Shown: positions 23,501 through 34,500 of the stretch, in pieces | Layout of the letters: each line of letters begins with the position of its first letter | Numbering within the stretch: position 1 is the first letter of the stretch | Origin: Armigeres subalbatus | Lineage: Eukaryota; Arthropoda; Insecta; Diptera; Culicidae | NCBI RefSeq assembly: GCF_024139115.2 | Contig: NC_085140.1 | Span: 437,123,260-437,187,259 of the forward strand | DNA: 64,000 nt | Reading direction: 5' to 3' | Program-made: the position numbers and the translations under genes | Notes under the pieces: generated by a model | The model's input: only the letters and a program-made list of their open reading frames with translations | What the model was told of the DNA's origin: nothing | The model's database searches: none

Positions 23501-24150
23501 TTATGAAGAGAGCACTACTAAACTAATCTTTAATTACGCGTGTAGATTAAAAAGCCTTACTCCAGGGATTTCTTGGATGACTAAGAACATATGCAGTAAA
23601 CGCATTCTGTTCTTTGTACTACAGAGAGCATGTACCATATTTGAAACCGGAAAACTGATCTTCAGTTATGCGTGTAGATCGAAAGTCCTTACTCCAGAGA
23701 TTTCTTGGATGACCAAGAACATATGCTGTGCACGCATTCTGTTCTTTGTACTACAGAGAGCATGTACCATATTTAAAATCGGAAAATTGATCTTCAGTTA
23801 CGCGTGTAGATCGAAAGGCCTTACTTCAGTGATTTCTTGGATGACAATGAACATATGCTAAGAACACATTCTGTTATTTGTACTACAGAGAGCATGTACC
23901 ATATTTGAAACCGGAAAACTGATCTTCAGTTACGCGTGTAGATCGAAAGGCCTTACTCCAGGGATTTCTTGGATGACCAAGAACATATGCTGTGAACACA
24001 TTCTGTTCTTTGTACTACAGAGAGCATGTTCCATATTTGAAATCGAAAAATTGATCATCTACGTATGCTTTCTCTGTACCACAAGGAGCATGTACCATAC
24101 TTAAAACAGGACTGCAAATTTTTGTTCCTGAGCTCAGGCCATTTCTTGGA
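23501..24150. repeat. Tandem array of the same unit, inverted arm
   Basis: About five units of 131 bp read as the reverse complement of the left array, with words TTTCTTGGATGACCAAGAAC, GAGCATGTACCATATTTGAA and GCGTGTAGATCGAAAG. The short open frames here are repeats. Confidence 0.85.
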
Positions 24151-25400
24151 TAACTGGATGACTTATCTGTGACTTCATGCAGAATAACTATCATTTCAGT
24201 CAATTTTGAAAGTCAAATTTGAAAGTTGATTTCGGTTCCAGTTAACAAAAATTTCTCAGTGCAATCCCATTTCGACCGCATAAAAATGGTTTTGATTGTG
24301 CTGCCATTAAGTTAAATGCCTCAGTCTGTCAAACAACCAACACACATGCTTAACATGTACGTGGGTAGTGCTGCCAACAAATTTCTATTATGAAATTATT
24401 TCTCCTGTTTCAAACTTTTGGAATAGTAGGAAATTTTAGTATGAATAACGAGTGTGTATGAAAAATATTTATTTGGAAGACTTTATTTTTATTACGCTAG
24501 CTGAAAAACCTACTTTTATTGACTGTATGATGTATTATCAGATGTGTAACATAAGATTATTTCAGTTCAAACCGCCAGTTTGGCAACGCGTTTTTCGACT
24601 ATAAACAAGGCGACGAAGAAAATAAATTTCAAACGCTCTAAAGTTTGAAAAACATATCATATGAACGCCTTCCTGTAGTTATTTTTCAATTATTTTTCAC
24701 TTGATCAATAAACATTGCTTTTATTTAGTGCGCAGTGAGAAATTTATGTGAAAAAGTGCGGTAAAAATCAGTGAATTACGTTGATTTTGGTGACGGTGTT
24801 GCGTGTCTTCTACAGCAGTGAACGAACTGGATTTTCCTTCGTCGCACGGGTAGCGTAGGAAATTGTGCAAAAAGTCACAGTCGCAAAGTTAAATTCAACT
24901 GTATTTCAAGTAAGTAACACCGGAATGTAATTTAAATGAATGCAGATCGTAGTGTACACTTTTTTTATCTCGCCAGATGATTAGTTTATTATGTTAGTTT
25001 ACGATTCGCGAGTATTTAGTGATTTAGAATTTGATATGACGGATACTAGCACCATGGACGAATTAGCGCATAACTATTAGGATGATTTAAAGAATGGCTT
25101 TTGCCAGATATTCACAAACGAGATGAATCGATTAAGGTGATTGTAGAATGAAGCCCGTGGTAAATTTCAAATTCACCACAAGTTTATCTACATACATTTC
25201 CAAAAGCCCAAATCTGGCGTAATAGTTTTCGTACAGTGCCGAAACTCAAATTATGATTGGTCAGCATAACTAAGCAAACGATCTACCATTATTTCAGCCC
25301 CATACGCGTTATGGTTCTTTCATCTCGTGCTCTTAAACAAAAATATTCGAAAAGCACGTGGTTTACAAAATGGCCGATTTCTGGCTTTATTGTATAATCA
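24151..25400. other. Spacer between inverted arrays, with a possible decayed gene start
   Basis: At 24730-24915 a TTAGTGCGCAGTGAG stretch resembles an arthropod initiator. It is followed by TTTCAA|GTAAGTAAC, which could be the donor of a non-coding first exon. At about 25036 a frame starts M-T-D-T-S-T-M-D-E-L-A-H-N-Y. After a one-base shift it continues E-W-L-L-P-D-I-H-K-R-D-E-S-I-K up to a possible donor GTGATT at 25138. I do not recognise the protein. It may be the remains of a gene carried by an element whose ends are the inverted arrays; that is inference. Confidence 0.3.
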
Positions 25401-25409
25401 CCAGGAATA

Positions 25410-25648
25410 AGCAGGAATGGATTATTCGGCATGAAGTCTTTGAAAGTAAGATGAAGGATTTCTATTTAATCATCGCCGCCGACGTTTCGGTGTTGGATTT
25501 ACACCTTCTTCAGGGCTGGATTACAAAATTCGTTGTAATCAAGCCCTGAAGAAGGTGTAAACCCAACACCGAAACGTCGGCAATGATTAAATAAAAAACG
25601 TTCAGCTTACCTTCAAAGACTGCATGCCGAATAATCTATTCTTGCTTG
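25410..25648. mobile_element. Palindromic foldback MITE
   Basis: The arm from GCAGGAATGGATTATTCGGC at about 25410 returns inverted to GCCGAATAATCTATTCTTGC at about 25648. The inner stem GGGCTTGATTACA / TGTAATCCAGCCC closes at about 25525. ACACCGAAACGTCGG is the most conserved inner stretch. The TSD was not determined. Confidence 0.85.
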
Positions 25649-25859
25649 AACATGAATCAGTCGATTATAATCATGAATCGATTAAAAATATACGTAAACC
25701 TCACAGAAAGTATTTAAAGAAAGTAACTAAGGTGAATATTCTCCCTCGATCTTCTAGTACAGTTCCATTTTAACCCTCATGCGGCCAACAACAAAAAACA
25801 CACAAATTTTAATGACCACAAAGATGTACCATTTTGGAAACTAGCCAAATACACCTTTT

Positions 25860-26230
25860 GTAACGCATATAGCCCTTATCCAGGGATTTCTTGTATGAGT
25901 GAGGACTTAACCGAGAGATTTCTTGGATTGCGCAGAACATATGTAACAATCACATTTTATTCTAAGGATCACAAACAGCATGCACTAATTTTGAAACAAG
26001 TCCATATACTTCTAATTACTCGTATAGATCTTAACGCCTTACTCCAGAGATTTCTTGAATTATCCGGAACATATACTGTGTACGCTATGATAAGTACCAC
26101 AAAGAACATGTATTTGACTTTGGACGATAGACATTTGGTTAGAGATTTCTTGTATGTGTGAGGCCTTACTGCAAAGATTCCTTGAATAAGGCTTCTGCTA
26201 TGTTGAAATCACATTTTATTTGCATTTTAT
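25860..26230. repeat. Degenerate copies of the ~131-bp repeat
   Basis: CAGGGATTTCTTG, GAGAGATTTCTTGGAT, CAGAGATTTCTTGAAT and CAAAGATTCCTTGAAT recur with GTATAGATCTTAACGCCTTA. They are in the same orientation as the array at 23501-24150, on the far side of the spacer. Confidence 0.65.
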
Positions 26231-26537
26231 ATCACATTAGGCTTGCGTAGGCTGAACCTGAGTTGCGTGCTCTTGCCTACGCAATGCGGTCGGGTCTGAG
26301 CTTGACGACCGACTGGCAAATAGCTTACACAACATCACTTGATCAGTACAGTTGCTGATGAAGAATGTGTATAGTCGCCAGACATTCTAAATACTCACGC
26401 TCCTCTAATGTGGACGTGTACTATACACATGTGGAAGTGTTGGCTTGAGAAATGGATTGCGAGTGATTTGACTATGCGTCCAATTTGGGAATCTCGAGCT
26501 CGTTCAGTAGCCGCTTGGTTGCGAAGGCCGACGGAGG

Positions 26538-26639
26538 TCCTTCGTAGCTAAGTTGGTTAAAGCACCAGTCTAGCGTACTGTAGGGTCATGGGTTCGAGTC
26601 CCATCGAAGGGAAAGTGGTTACCTCCAATACATTTTCCA
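26538..26639 (+). mobile_element. tRNA-derived SINE, 5' part (split by the 19.5-kb transposon)
   Basis: 26538-26611 folds as a cloverleaf: acceptor TCCTTCG/CGAAGGG, D-arm GCTAAGTTGGTTAAAGC, anticodon arm CAGT-CTAGCGT-ACTG with AGC in the loop (alanine), and T-arm ATGGG-TTCGAGT-CCCAT. It is followed by non-tRNA sequence that stops at the 9-bp TSD. On the other side of the transposon, AATCAATATCTTCCACATAA (46128) reads as a smooth continuation. I therefore take it as a SINE head rather than a functional tRNA gene, though a real tRNA cannot be excluded. Confidence 0.6.
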
Positions 26640-26836
26640 GATTGTATGTCATACCCAGAAACCCATTGCCCAGAAAGTGATTCCCCAGAAATTAATTCCC
26701 CTGAATGCACTACTCCCCGGAAAACCATTCCCCAGAATACCACAATCCCCAGGAAGACCTTCCCCAGAATGCCCTCATCCCCCGAAAGACATTTCCCAGA
26801 ATGTCCTAATCCCCAGAATGCACCATTTCCTAGCTT
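26640..26836 (+). repeat. Left terminal block of transposon copy 2
   Basis: About ten repeats of the form CCCCAGAAWN follow the GATTGTATG terminus: CATTGCCCAGAAAGTGATTC, CTACTCCCCGGAAAACCATT, CAATCCCCAGGAAGACC and others. It is almost identical to the block at 35498-35727 of the inner copy. Confidence 0.9.
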
Positions 26837-26986
26837 AGACTAAATACTAAATATGAACGGGGCTACTCCAAATGGCATAAGTCCGTTTGGCATAATGCCA
26901 TTTGGCATACCAAGTTGAATCGCCAGGGCCCATTTGGCATAAAGATCATTTGACATAACGACCGGTTGGCAAGAAAAATAGTCATA
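26837..26986. repeat. GCCATTTGGCATA repeats, left
   Basis: The words CAAATGGCATAAG, TTTGGCATAATGCC and GCCCATTTGGCATAAAG occur several times. They resume after the Jockey element at 32816 (AGCCATTTGGCATAC) and return inverted at 34510-34660 and 45150-45215. Confidence 0.8.
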
Positions 26987-27272
26987 ATGATTTTCAGACC
27001 GCATCGTGCTTTCGTGCTGTGCGGTTCTTTCTCTCTTTGCGGAAGGAAGTTTTTAATACTACCCTATTTTAATTTTTATTTTAATTTCAACGGTGCTTCT
27101 TAGCGCTATTTGTACCCACTTACGTACCCGTTACGATCTTTGCAAGGACCCGTGCCTTCGTTTTACGTTGGACCCGTTTGCGGAAGTAAAATTCCGACAA
27201 GCGGTGGGAATCCTGCATGGACACCGTTCTGGGAAAAAAAACCTCTTAGAAGGTCACGTCTCCACGCTCAGC

Positions 27273-28039
27273 CATGAGCATTAATAAAAACAAGAGGAAG
27301 GGGGAGACTCTGAATTCTCCACTTCCTTCAAAGAAACAAGGTTTCAAGACCGTCCTGAGAAGCACCATAAATTCTTCACATACGACGACAAAACTGAGCG
27401 ATTGTTCAAAGTCGTCTTGAAAGGTCTCCCCAGTGATGATAAATCACTGGATGAGATTAAAATTGAAATTTCTCAATTACTTGGATTTTCACCAGTCCAA
27501 GTAATTAGGATGAAAAAGAAATCCCACTCTGGTACTTCCCAGGGGGGCATTTCTCAAGTATTTTATTTAGTTCATTTTAAAAAAAGTGAACTAAATAATA
27601 TGAAAAGTTTGGAAAAGGCCTGTATTATGTTTCATGTCCGTGTTACATGGGAACATTTCCGCAGGCCTGGGGGAAATTTCCAAAACCCCACCCAGTGCCG
27701 TAAGTGCCAAAAGTGGAGTCATGGAACCAAACATTGTCACATGGATGCTAAATGCATGATTTGTGGTGGAACCTCTCACGCCAAGGACGCATGTCCTGTG
27801 AGAGAAGATTCCAATAAATTTACATGTGCAAATTGTGGGGGCAATCATAAATCCAATTTCTGGGAATGCCCTTCACGCAAAAAAGTTTTGAATTCCCGTG
27901 CAAAATTGATGACGGGAAATTCCAATCGCATCCCAGATTCGACGGGTAGAAATTTTTCAAACGCTCAAATTTCGAAACCAGTCGAGCAATTCATACCCAC
28001 CACAATTCACAAACAAATTTTGCCGCTCGTCAACGGGTA
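27273..28039 (+). pseudogene. Jockey ORF1 (gag-like, three CCHC knuckles)
   Basis: An RNA-binding gag-like protein. It starts M-S-I-N-K-N-K-R-K-G and shifts frame near 27410. It then reads F-K-V-V-L-K-G-L-P-S-D-D and three knuckles: C-R-K-C-Q-K-W-S-H with K-H-C, C-M-I-C-G-G-T-S-H with D-A-C, and C-A-N-C-G-G-N-H with W-E-C. The frame ends early at 28039; coding-like sequence continues to about 28315. Confidence 0.83.
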
Positions 28040-28842
28040 GCAAGCACTTCAGTAAATTCCAATTTTTCGAATGTACCTACGTATGCAAACATCGCTGCTG
28101 GTAGGCAAAATTTCTCTTCTCAAAATGAGGTTTATACCCATGTCCCAACGGAAAATAATGGTCATGTTGCCGATTCAGGTAGCATGACTGCTTCCGATTT
28201 TGATTTTTTAACTGAACAATTGCATCACATGATTGATGCAATGTTCAAAGCAAATACCATTCCAGAAGCTGTTCAGGTTGGTATAAAGTACACACAAAAA
28301 ATTGTTATCGGACTCCGTTTTAATGGATCTAAATAATTTTGTGAAAGTTCTAAATTGGAATGCCCGCTCTCTAAAGGGTAAGGAAGATGAATTATTCAAC
28401 TTCCTAACAGTTCATAATGTGCATATTGCCATTATAACAGAAACTTATTTAAAGCCCGGACTCTCCATTAAAAGAGATCCAAATTATTTTATCTACAGAA
28501 ATGATCGTCTTGACAGCGCCTGTGGTGGGGTCGCCATTGTCATTAATAGACGTATCAAACATAAATTATTTTCTTCGTTTGAAACCAAAGTTTTTGAAAC
28601 CTTGGGAGTTTCTGTTGAAACAAAATTTGGTCAATTTTCCTTCATTGCAGCCTATTTGCCTTTTCAATGCAATGGGCAGCAAAAGAATTTGTTGAAAGCT
28701 GATCTTCAAATTCTGCCTCGCAACAAATCAAAATTCTTCGTAATTGGTAACTTCAATGCCAAACACCGTTCATGGAATAATGCTCAAAGCAATTCCAACG
28801 GCAAAATTTTATTTGAAGATTATTCTGCGGGATATTATACTA

Positions 28843-30238
28843 GGGTAAGGGAGGTATTTTGGACCACTTTAGGAGATGGCCGAACAATTTTTCAAATAAA
28901 AGTTAGATTTTGTAATAATGCTTGATCAATTGCCTAAGCAACTAAAAAGTAATGAATGCTAGGTAGGATTTGTAAATAAAAATGTTGTAAATCTCATCGA
29001 AAGAGCCAAACTATCATAAATTTTGAAGATATGTTAGATTTAATTTTGGACCACCTGTTTTTATTTTGGACCACCTAAGGAACATATTTTGGACCACTCG
29101 AATAATTTTGTATTGCAAGCAAAATTATGGTACTATTAGATTAAATGAGTGATCTCCAACATTTTCGGCATTTTCATCCTTAAAGTCCTTGTTAAACAAT
29201 ACATTTTTATAAGCACTCAAAAGCTTAGAACAATATCTACCATCTAAGGGTATTGAAATTAATATCAATGTCAGTACCACTCGGTACAGCATCATCAAAG
29301 CAAAACAAACGTGTGGCCCATGGCCGTGATCCATGTACGTGGTCACTCCTATTCTGCCATATTTGTTATGTAGTTTTCCAGAGCTGTTTCATTTGAGACA
29401 TTGGTATTAGTGGGTTGCCCGGTTCTTCCTTACTCGCCGGAGACGAGCAAGCCTAGGGCTGAAAGTCTCCTTAGTAAAGATACTAAAAAAATCCTTCTTA
29501 CTCTTTGCACATTCTTTTACCAAACGAAACATAATCGTAGAACGCGGAACTCTGTTGCATTGGCAAGCAGCACGGACGGAGAGCTCTAGCAAAGATTGGT
29601 TCTTGTCATGTAGTTTTCTTAACTATTTTCGTATGGAAATAATGAAAACAGTTACATGTTGGTTTAATAGACATTTTACTAAGGCTTACATCATTGAATG
29701 GTAATTCATGAATGTCGTATGAACAGTAATTTATGAAAGGTTTCATACTAGAGAAACAAATGGTTGGTAAAAACAAAGATTTAAGAGATCTAGAACTTAA
29801 AAAGAAGATATGTCGAAAATATATTCGGCTCAATGAAAAGTGAACCTATTTTAGACATGCCTCAGAATACTGTTTTTAAACTTACAATGTTTTGCTCGAG
29901 ATATGAAACTGCTTCAATTAGGTTTTAATAAGTCAACAACATCATTCACATGTTTTAAATCTATGTACAAATAAACTTACAGCTTTTGAAAGTTGACTTC
30001 AACTATACAATGTCTTCTTGGTTTTGGTCTAATCCAGCCGGAATGGGTAAATTCGTGAAAATATTCTTGAAAATTGCTAAATTTTTCAAGAAACAAATGC
30101 AGGAGATACCTTATGGATAGTTTCTTTTTGCAATAAAATTTAAATGTTGCATGTTTTATTTAGTTTTGTGTGATATAAATGCAAAATTCAGCTAGGTGGT
30201 CCAAAATATGAGCCCGGTCCAAAACACAGCCGTTACCC
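28843..30238. mobile_element. TA-flanked 1.4-kb TIR element in the Jockey endonuclease
   Basis: TA at 28841-28842 and 30239-30240. Ends are GGGTAAGGGAGGTATTTTGG and the inverse of GGGTAACGGCTGTGTTTTGG. TTTTGGACCAC words recur just inside both ends (28857, 29044, 29065, 29087, 30197). Removing it plus one TA joins the endonuclease frame exactly as G-Y-Y-T-I-Q-Y-P-N-G-P. A TA target suggests a Tc1/mariner-type transposase. I see no protein of that kind inside. Confidence 0.9.
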
Positions 30239-30438
30239 TATTCAATATCCCAATGGCCCTACTTGTTTTTCTTCCAGTCGAAATCCTTCTACAATTGATT
30301 TAGTTTTAACGGATTCAAGTCAGCTGTGTGGCCAATTGGTAACTCATGCTGACTTTGACTCTGATCACCTTCCTGTGACATTTGAAATCTCACAAGAAGC
30401 CATTTATAATCCAATCAGCTCTACTTTTAATTATCATA

Positions 30439-30659
30439 CACACTTAGTTCAGCTCGGCATTTTTTATTCTTTTGCCGAGATCCGCACAGCCGAGCGCTCG
30501 GTTCGTGACTTTCTGCTGATATCTCAGCTGAAAAAGCAATTTGTTTACTGCGGCACTCAAAGGAGCCACCGTAATCATACGTTCATTCAGCCGTTATTTC
30601 AGCTAACGAACTTTAACCGAGATTTGCACAGCCGAGATCGGTGAAAAAATTTAAGTGTG
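30439..30659. mobile_element. 221-bp TA-flanked MITE in the Jockey ORF2
   Basis: Ends CACACTTAG and TTAAGTGTG lie between TA at 30437-30438 and 30660-30661. Removing it with one TA restores F-N-Y-H-R-A-D-W-D-L-Y-K. CAGCTCGGCA near the left end returns inverted (GCCGAGATCGG) near the right end. Confidence 0.92.
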
Positions 30660-33527
30660 TAGAGCTGATTGGGATTTGTATAAAACATATATCGATAGGA
30701 ATTTTGATGTTAATATTCCTTTGGATACCAAAAGTGATATTGACAATGCGCTCGTATCTTTGACAAATTTAATTGTCGAAGCCAGAGGCATTGCAATTCC
30801 TAAATGTGAAATTAAATTCAACTCCATTATTATTGACGACGATCTTCAGCTACTGATCCGTCTTAAAAATGTGAGGCGACGGCAATACCAAAGAACTCGC
30901 GATCCCGCGTTGAAAGTTATTTGGCGAGATTTGCAAAATGAAATTAAAAAACGTTTCGCTATTCTGAGAAATACCAACTTTGAGAATAATGTCTCGAAGT
31001 TGGATCCCAGTTCGAAAACCTTTTGGAAATTAACGAAAATTCTTAAAAAACCTCAAAAGCCAGTTCCAGTGCTTAAAGAGGGAAATAAAATTTTATTAAC
31101 AAATGGCGAAAAGGCTCAAAAACTTGCTCAGCAGTTCGAGAGTGCCCATAATTTTAGTCTAGGTCTCACTAGTCCAATTGAGGATCAGGTTACACGGAGC
31201 TTCGAAGACATTCTCAACCAAGATAATGTTTTTGACCCTTCGTTGGGAACTAATTTGGATGAAGTGAGATCTATTACTAGAAAATTTAAAAATATGAAAG
31301 CCCCGGGTGATGATGGTATTTTCTACATACTTATCAAAAAACTTCCTGAGAGCTCTTTATCCTTTTTGGTTAATTTATTTAACAAATGTTTTCAATTGGC
31401 ATACTTCCCAGATAAATGGAAAAACGCCAAAGTTGTTCCAATTTTGAAGCCAAACAAAATTCAGCTGAGGCTTCTAGTTATCCTTAATCAGTCTGCTTTC
31501 TTCAATAAGCAAACTGTTTGAAAAGATTATTTTAAATAGAATGATGGTTCATATTAATGACAATTCTATTTTTGCTGATGAGCAATTTGGTTTTCGCCAT
31601 GGCATTCAACCACTCATCAGTTATTGAGAGTTACGAACTTAATTCGGCTCAACAAATCTGAAGGATATTCGACTGGAGTTGCTCTTCTTGATATAGAGAA
31701 AGCATTTGACAGTGTTTGGCATGAAGGTTTGATTGTAAAATTGATGAATTTTAATTTTCCTCTGTACATTATTAAACTGATCCAAAATTATTTATCAGAT
31801 CGCTCACTGCAGGTAAACTATCAGAATTCTAAATCTGATAGATTACCTGTAAGAGCTGGTGTTCCCCAAGGCAGCATACTGGGGCCCATTTTGTATAACA
31901 TCTTCTGACTTACCTGATTTACCACCAGGGTGTCAAAAATCTTTGTTTGCAGATGACACAGGTCTCTCAGCCAAAGGGCGTAGCCTTCGTGTCATTTGTA
32001 GTAGATTGCAAAAAAGTTTGGATATTTTCTCCACTTACTTGCAAAAATGGAAAATTTCCCCGAATGCTTCCAAAACTCAGCTTATAGTTTTCCCACATAA
32101 GCCGAGAGCTTCTTATTTGAAACCTTCTAGCAGACATATTGTCACTATGAATGGGGTTCCAATTAATTGGTCTAGCGAAGCTAAATATTTAGGACTTCTG
32201 CTAGATCAAAAATTAACTTTTAAAAATCACATTGAAGGCCAAATGTAACAAATATATTAAGTGTCTATATCCACTTATAAACAGAAAATCAAAACTTTGT
32301 CTTAAGAACAAACTTTTGATTTACAAACAAATTTTTAGACCTGCCATGTTGTATGCTGTGCCAATATGGACTAGTTGCTGCAATACCAGAAAGAAGGCAC
32401 TTCAGAGGATTCAAAACAAAATTCTGAAAATGATTCTGAAGTTGCCTCCGTGGTATAGTACCAATGAACTTCATAGAATTTCTAATATTGAGACAGTGCA
32501 ACAAATGTCCAACAAAATAATTTCCAATTTTAGACAAAAATCGTTGCAATCTTCTATTGCAACGATTAGCTCCTTGTACCCTTAGTATAAATTAGGTTAG
32601 GTTTAGTTTAAGTTGAAAACATTGTAATTCCTACATGGTTCAATTCAACCAGAGAAAAAATTCTAACTGCCAGAGGCAATTGAAATGTATTAATAATAAC
32701 TAAAAATATAACATAGCAAATAAGGATGATAGTGTTAAGAAAACACGGAACACCTAGTCTAAGAGATGAATGCATGTATTAGATAATTAGCAAATAAAAT
32801 TAGTTAAAAAAAAAAGTCATACAAGCCATTTGGCATACAAATTAAAAGAATCATAAAAACTATGCAGAATCCAATATGGGTAAATTTTATTTAAAATGAG
32901 TTAAATGAAGAAATGATGTGCTAATTTGCCTTATTCCTGAAAAATGTGATTTTTTAAAGTTTTTTTTTCAAATGCGTACTTTGAATGGAGGAATGATCTA
33001 CTCATAAGATTTCTTCCAACCAAATGCGTGCATGCTTTCTCGTTATAAGGAGGAATCCTGTGCTTTAAAAGATGGAATCATCAGCGCATTTGTCTTATTC
33101 CATTCGTATGCGTAGAAAAAAAATCATATACGTTTCGAGTTTTGCGATCTTTTGAAAAACGTATCATCTAGTCTTCTGCCTTCTTTCGGAAAAAGGCGTA
33201 CTTTTGAAAGGGTCATTTACGCTTTTGCCATTTTCCGGGCAAATGCATACTTTTAAAGGAGTCATCTACTCTTTTGCCTTTTTTAGGGCAAATGCATACT
33301 TTTAAAGAAGAAGTCATCTACTCTTTTGCTTCATCCCGGGCAAATGCATACTTTTAAATAAGGAATCATCCACTCTTTTGCCTTATTTCGGGCAAATGTG
33401 TACTTTTAAATATGGAGTCATCTACTCTTTTGCTTCATCCCGGGCAATGCGTACTTTTAAAGAAGGAACCATCTATTTTTTTGCCTTACTCCGGGCAAAT
33501 GCATACTTTTAAAGAAGGAGTCATCTA

Positions 33528-33789
33528 CAGTCCCGATTCGCTGGTTGGGCCACAACCTCGACCCAACTAACGAATTCGGTTTTTTAGTTGGGTCAACTGA
33601 CAGCCATTTGAACACGTGCATTTCGACTTGAACATCACAAATGATGTCCAGTGACGCCAAATCCCATTTTCAGTGTTTACATTGCATTTTGACGTATGAT
33701 TGCTTTTTAGTTGGGTCATGGCCCAACCAGCGGAGGCCCAACTAAAAAGTGACCCAAGTATTAAGCTCCCAACCAGCGAATCACGACTG
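33528..33789. mobile_element. 262-bp TA-flanked MITE (CAGTC ends)
   Basis: TA at 33526-33527 and 33790-33791. Ends are CAGTCCCGATTCGCTGGTTG and the inverse of CAGTCGTGATTCGCTGGTTG. TTTTTAGTTGGGTCA is repeated inside in both orientations. CAGT-starting ends at a TA target resemble pogo-type elements. Confidence 0.92.
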
Positions 33790-34056
33790 TACTCTTTTGC
33801 TTCATCCCGGACAAATGCATACTTTTAAAGAAGGAGTCATCAACTCTTTTGCATTATTCCGGGCAAATGCATACTTTTGAAGAAGTAGTTATCTACTCGT
33901 TTGCCTTTTTCCGGACAAACGCATGCTTTTAAAGAAAAAAGTCATCTACTTTTTTGCATTATCCCGGGTAAATGCGTACTTTCAAAGAAGGAGTCATCTA
34001 CTCTTTTGCTTCATCCCGGGCGTACTTTTAAAGAAGGAGTCATTTACTATTTTGCT

Positions 34057-34324
34057 AAGAAAATTATTTTGAGCTTTTTAGTGGAATGTCTTCACTTGTC
34101 ATAAGACGAGTTAGTACAATCCCATTGAATTCCACCACTTAATTGTATCTTGACAGATACGTATTTCGACCTCAAATGTAAGGCCGTCTTCACTGTCTCG
34201 TACAAGTCGAGTCAAGTACGAGACACTGAAGACGGCCTTACATTTGAGGTCGAAATACGTATCTGTCAAGATACAATTAAGTGGTGGAATTCAATGGGAT
34301 TGTACTAACTCGTCTTATGACAAG
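34057..34324. mobile_element. Foldback element with 12-bp TSD (palindrome family, copy 2)
   Basis: TACTATTTTGCT is repeated at 34045-34056 and 34325-34336. The body is a palindrome (arms from about 34100 to 34205 and 34210 to 34324) containing TACGTATTTCGACCTCAAAT. It is preceded on the left by an unpaired TTTTTAGTGGAATGTCTTCA tail, as in copy 1. Confidence 0.87.
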
Positions 34325-34500
34325 TACTATTTTGCTTCATCCCGGGCAAATGCGTACTTTTAAAGAAGATGTCATCTACTTTTTTGCATTATCCCGGGCA
34401 AATGCGTACTTTTAAAAATGAGTCATCTACTCTTTTGTCTTATTCCAGGTAAATACATACTTCTAAAAATGGAAATCATATATTCTTACGACCCATTGCA

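Larger units (their letters stand above)
28302..32585 (+). pseudogene. Jockey ORF2 (endonuclease and RT), interrupted and frameshifted
   Basis: The endonuclease begins V-K-V-L-N-W-N-A-R-S-L and continues I-I-T-E-T-Y-L-K-P, F-V-I-G-N-F-N-A-K-H. It is cut after A-G-Y-Y-T by a TA-flanked element and resumes at Q-Y-P-N-G-P-T-C-F with D-S-D-H-L-P-V. A second cut, after F-N-Y-H, resumes at R-A-D-W-D-L-Y. RT motifs are K-N-M-K-A-P-G-D-D-G, L-L-D-I-E-K-A-F-D-S-V-W-H, G-V-P-Q-G-S-I-L-G-P and the catalytic L-F-A-D-D-T (about 31950). Frameshifts lie near 31455-31500, 31620, 31905 and 32240. Confidence 0.87.
26987..32815 (+). mobile_element. Jockey-clade non-LTR retrotransposon carrying two later insertions
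   Basis: It runs from a 5' region (about 26987) through a gag-like ORF1 and an endonuclease-RT ORF2 to a poly(A) at 32803-32812. AGTCATA before it (26980-26986) and again after the poly(A) is the likely TSD. It interrupts the ATGCCAAATGGC repeats of the 19.5-kb transposon, so it arrived later. Minus the insertions at 28843-30238 and 30439-30659 it is about 4.2 kb, close to full length for the clade. Confidence 0.87.
33170..34500. repeat. ~55-60 bp repeats (GGGCAAATGCATAC / AAAGAAGGAGTCATCTACTC)
   Basis: Roughly twenty diverged units read CCGGGCAAATGCATACTTTT then AAAGAAGGAGTCATCTACTC then TTTTGCCTTATT. They are broken by a TA-flanked MITE (33528-33789) and a foldback element (34057-34324), both of which leave unit boundaries clean when removed. 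The same repeats fill 44210-44555 and part of 45000-45400. They look like internal arrays belonging to the large transposons. Confidence 0.88.

Noticed and set aside
22424..23861. Frames of 102 and 124 codons with internal repeats
   Set aside because: They follow the ~131-bp tandem unit and contain no protein signature.
26538..26612. Functional tRNA-Ala(AGC) gene
   Set aside because: The cloverleaf is good, but it is followed by SINE-like sequence and the sequence starts T rather than G at position 1. A SINE head is the simpler reading; not fully excluded.
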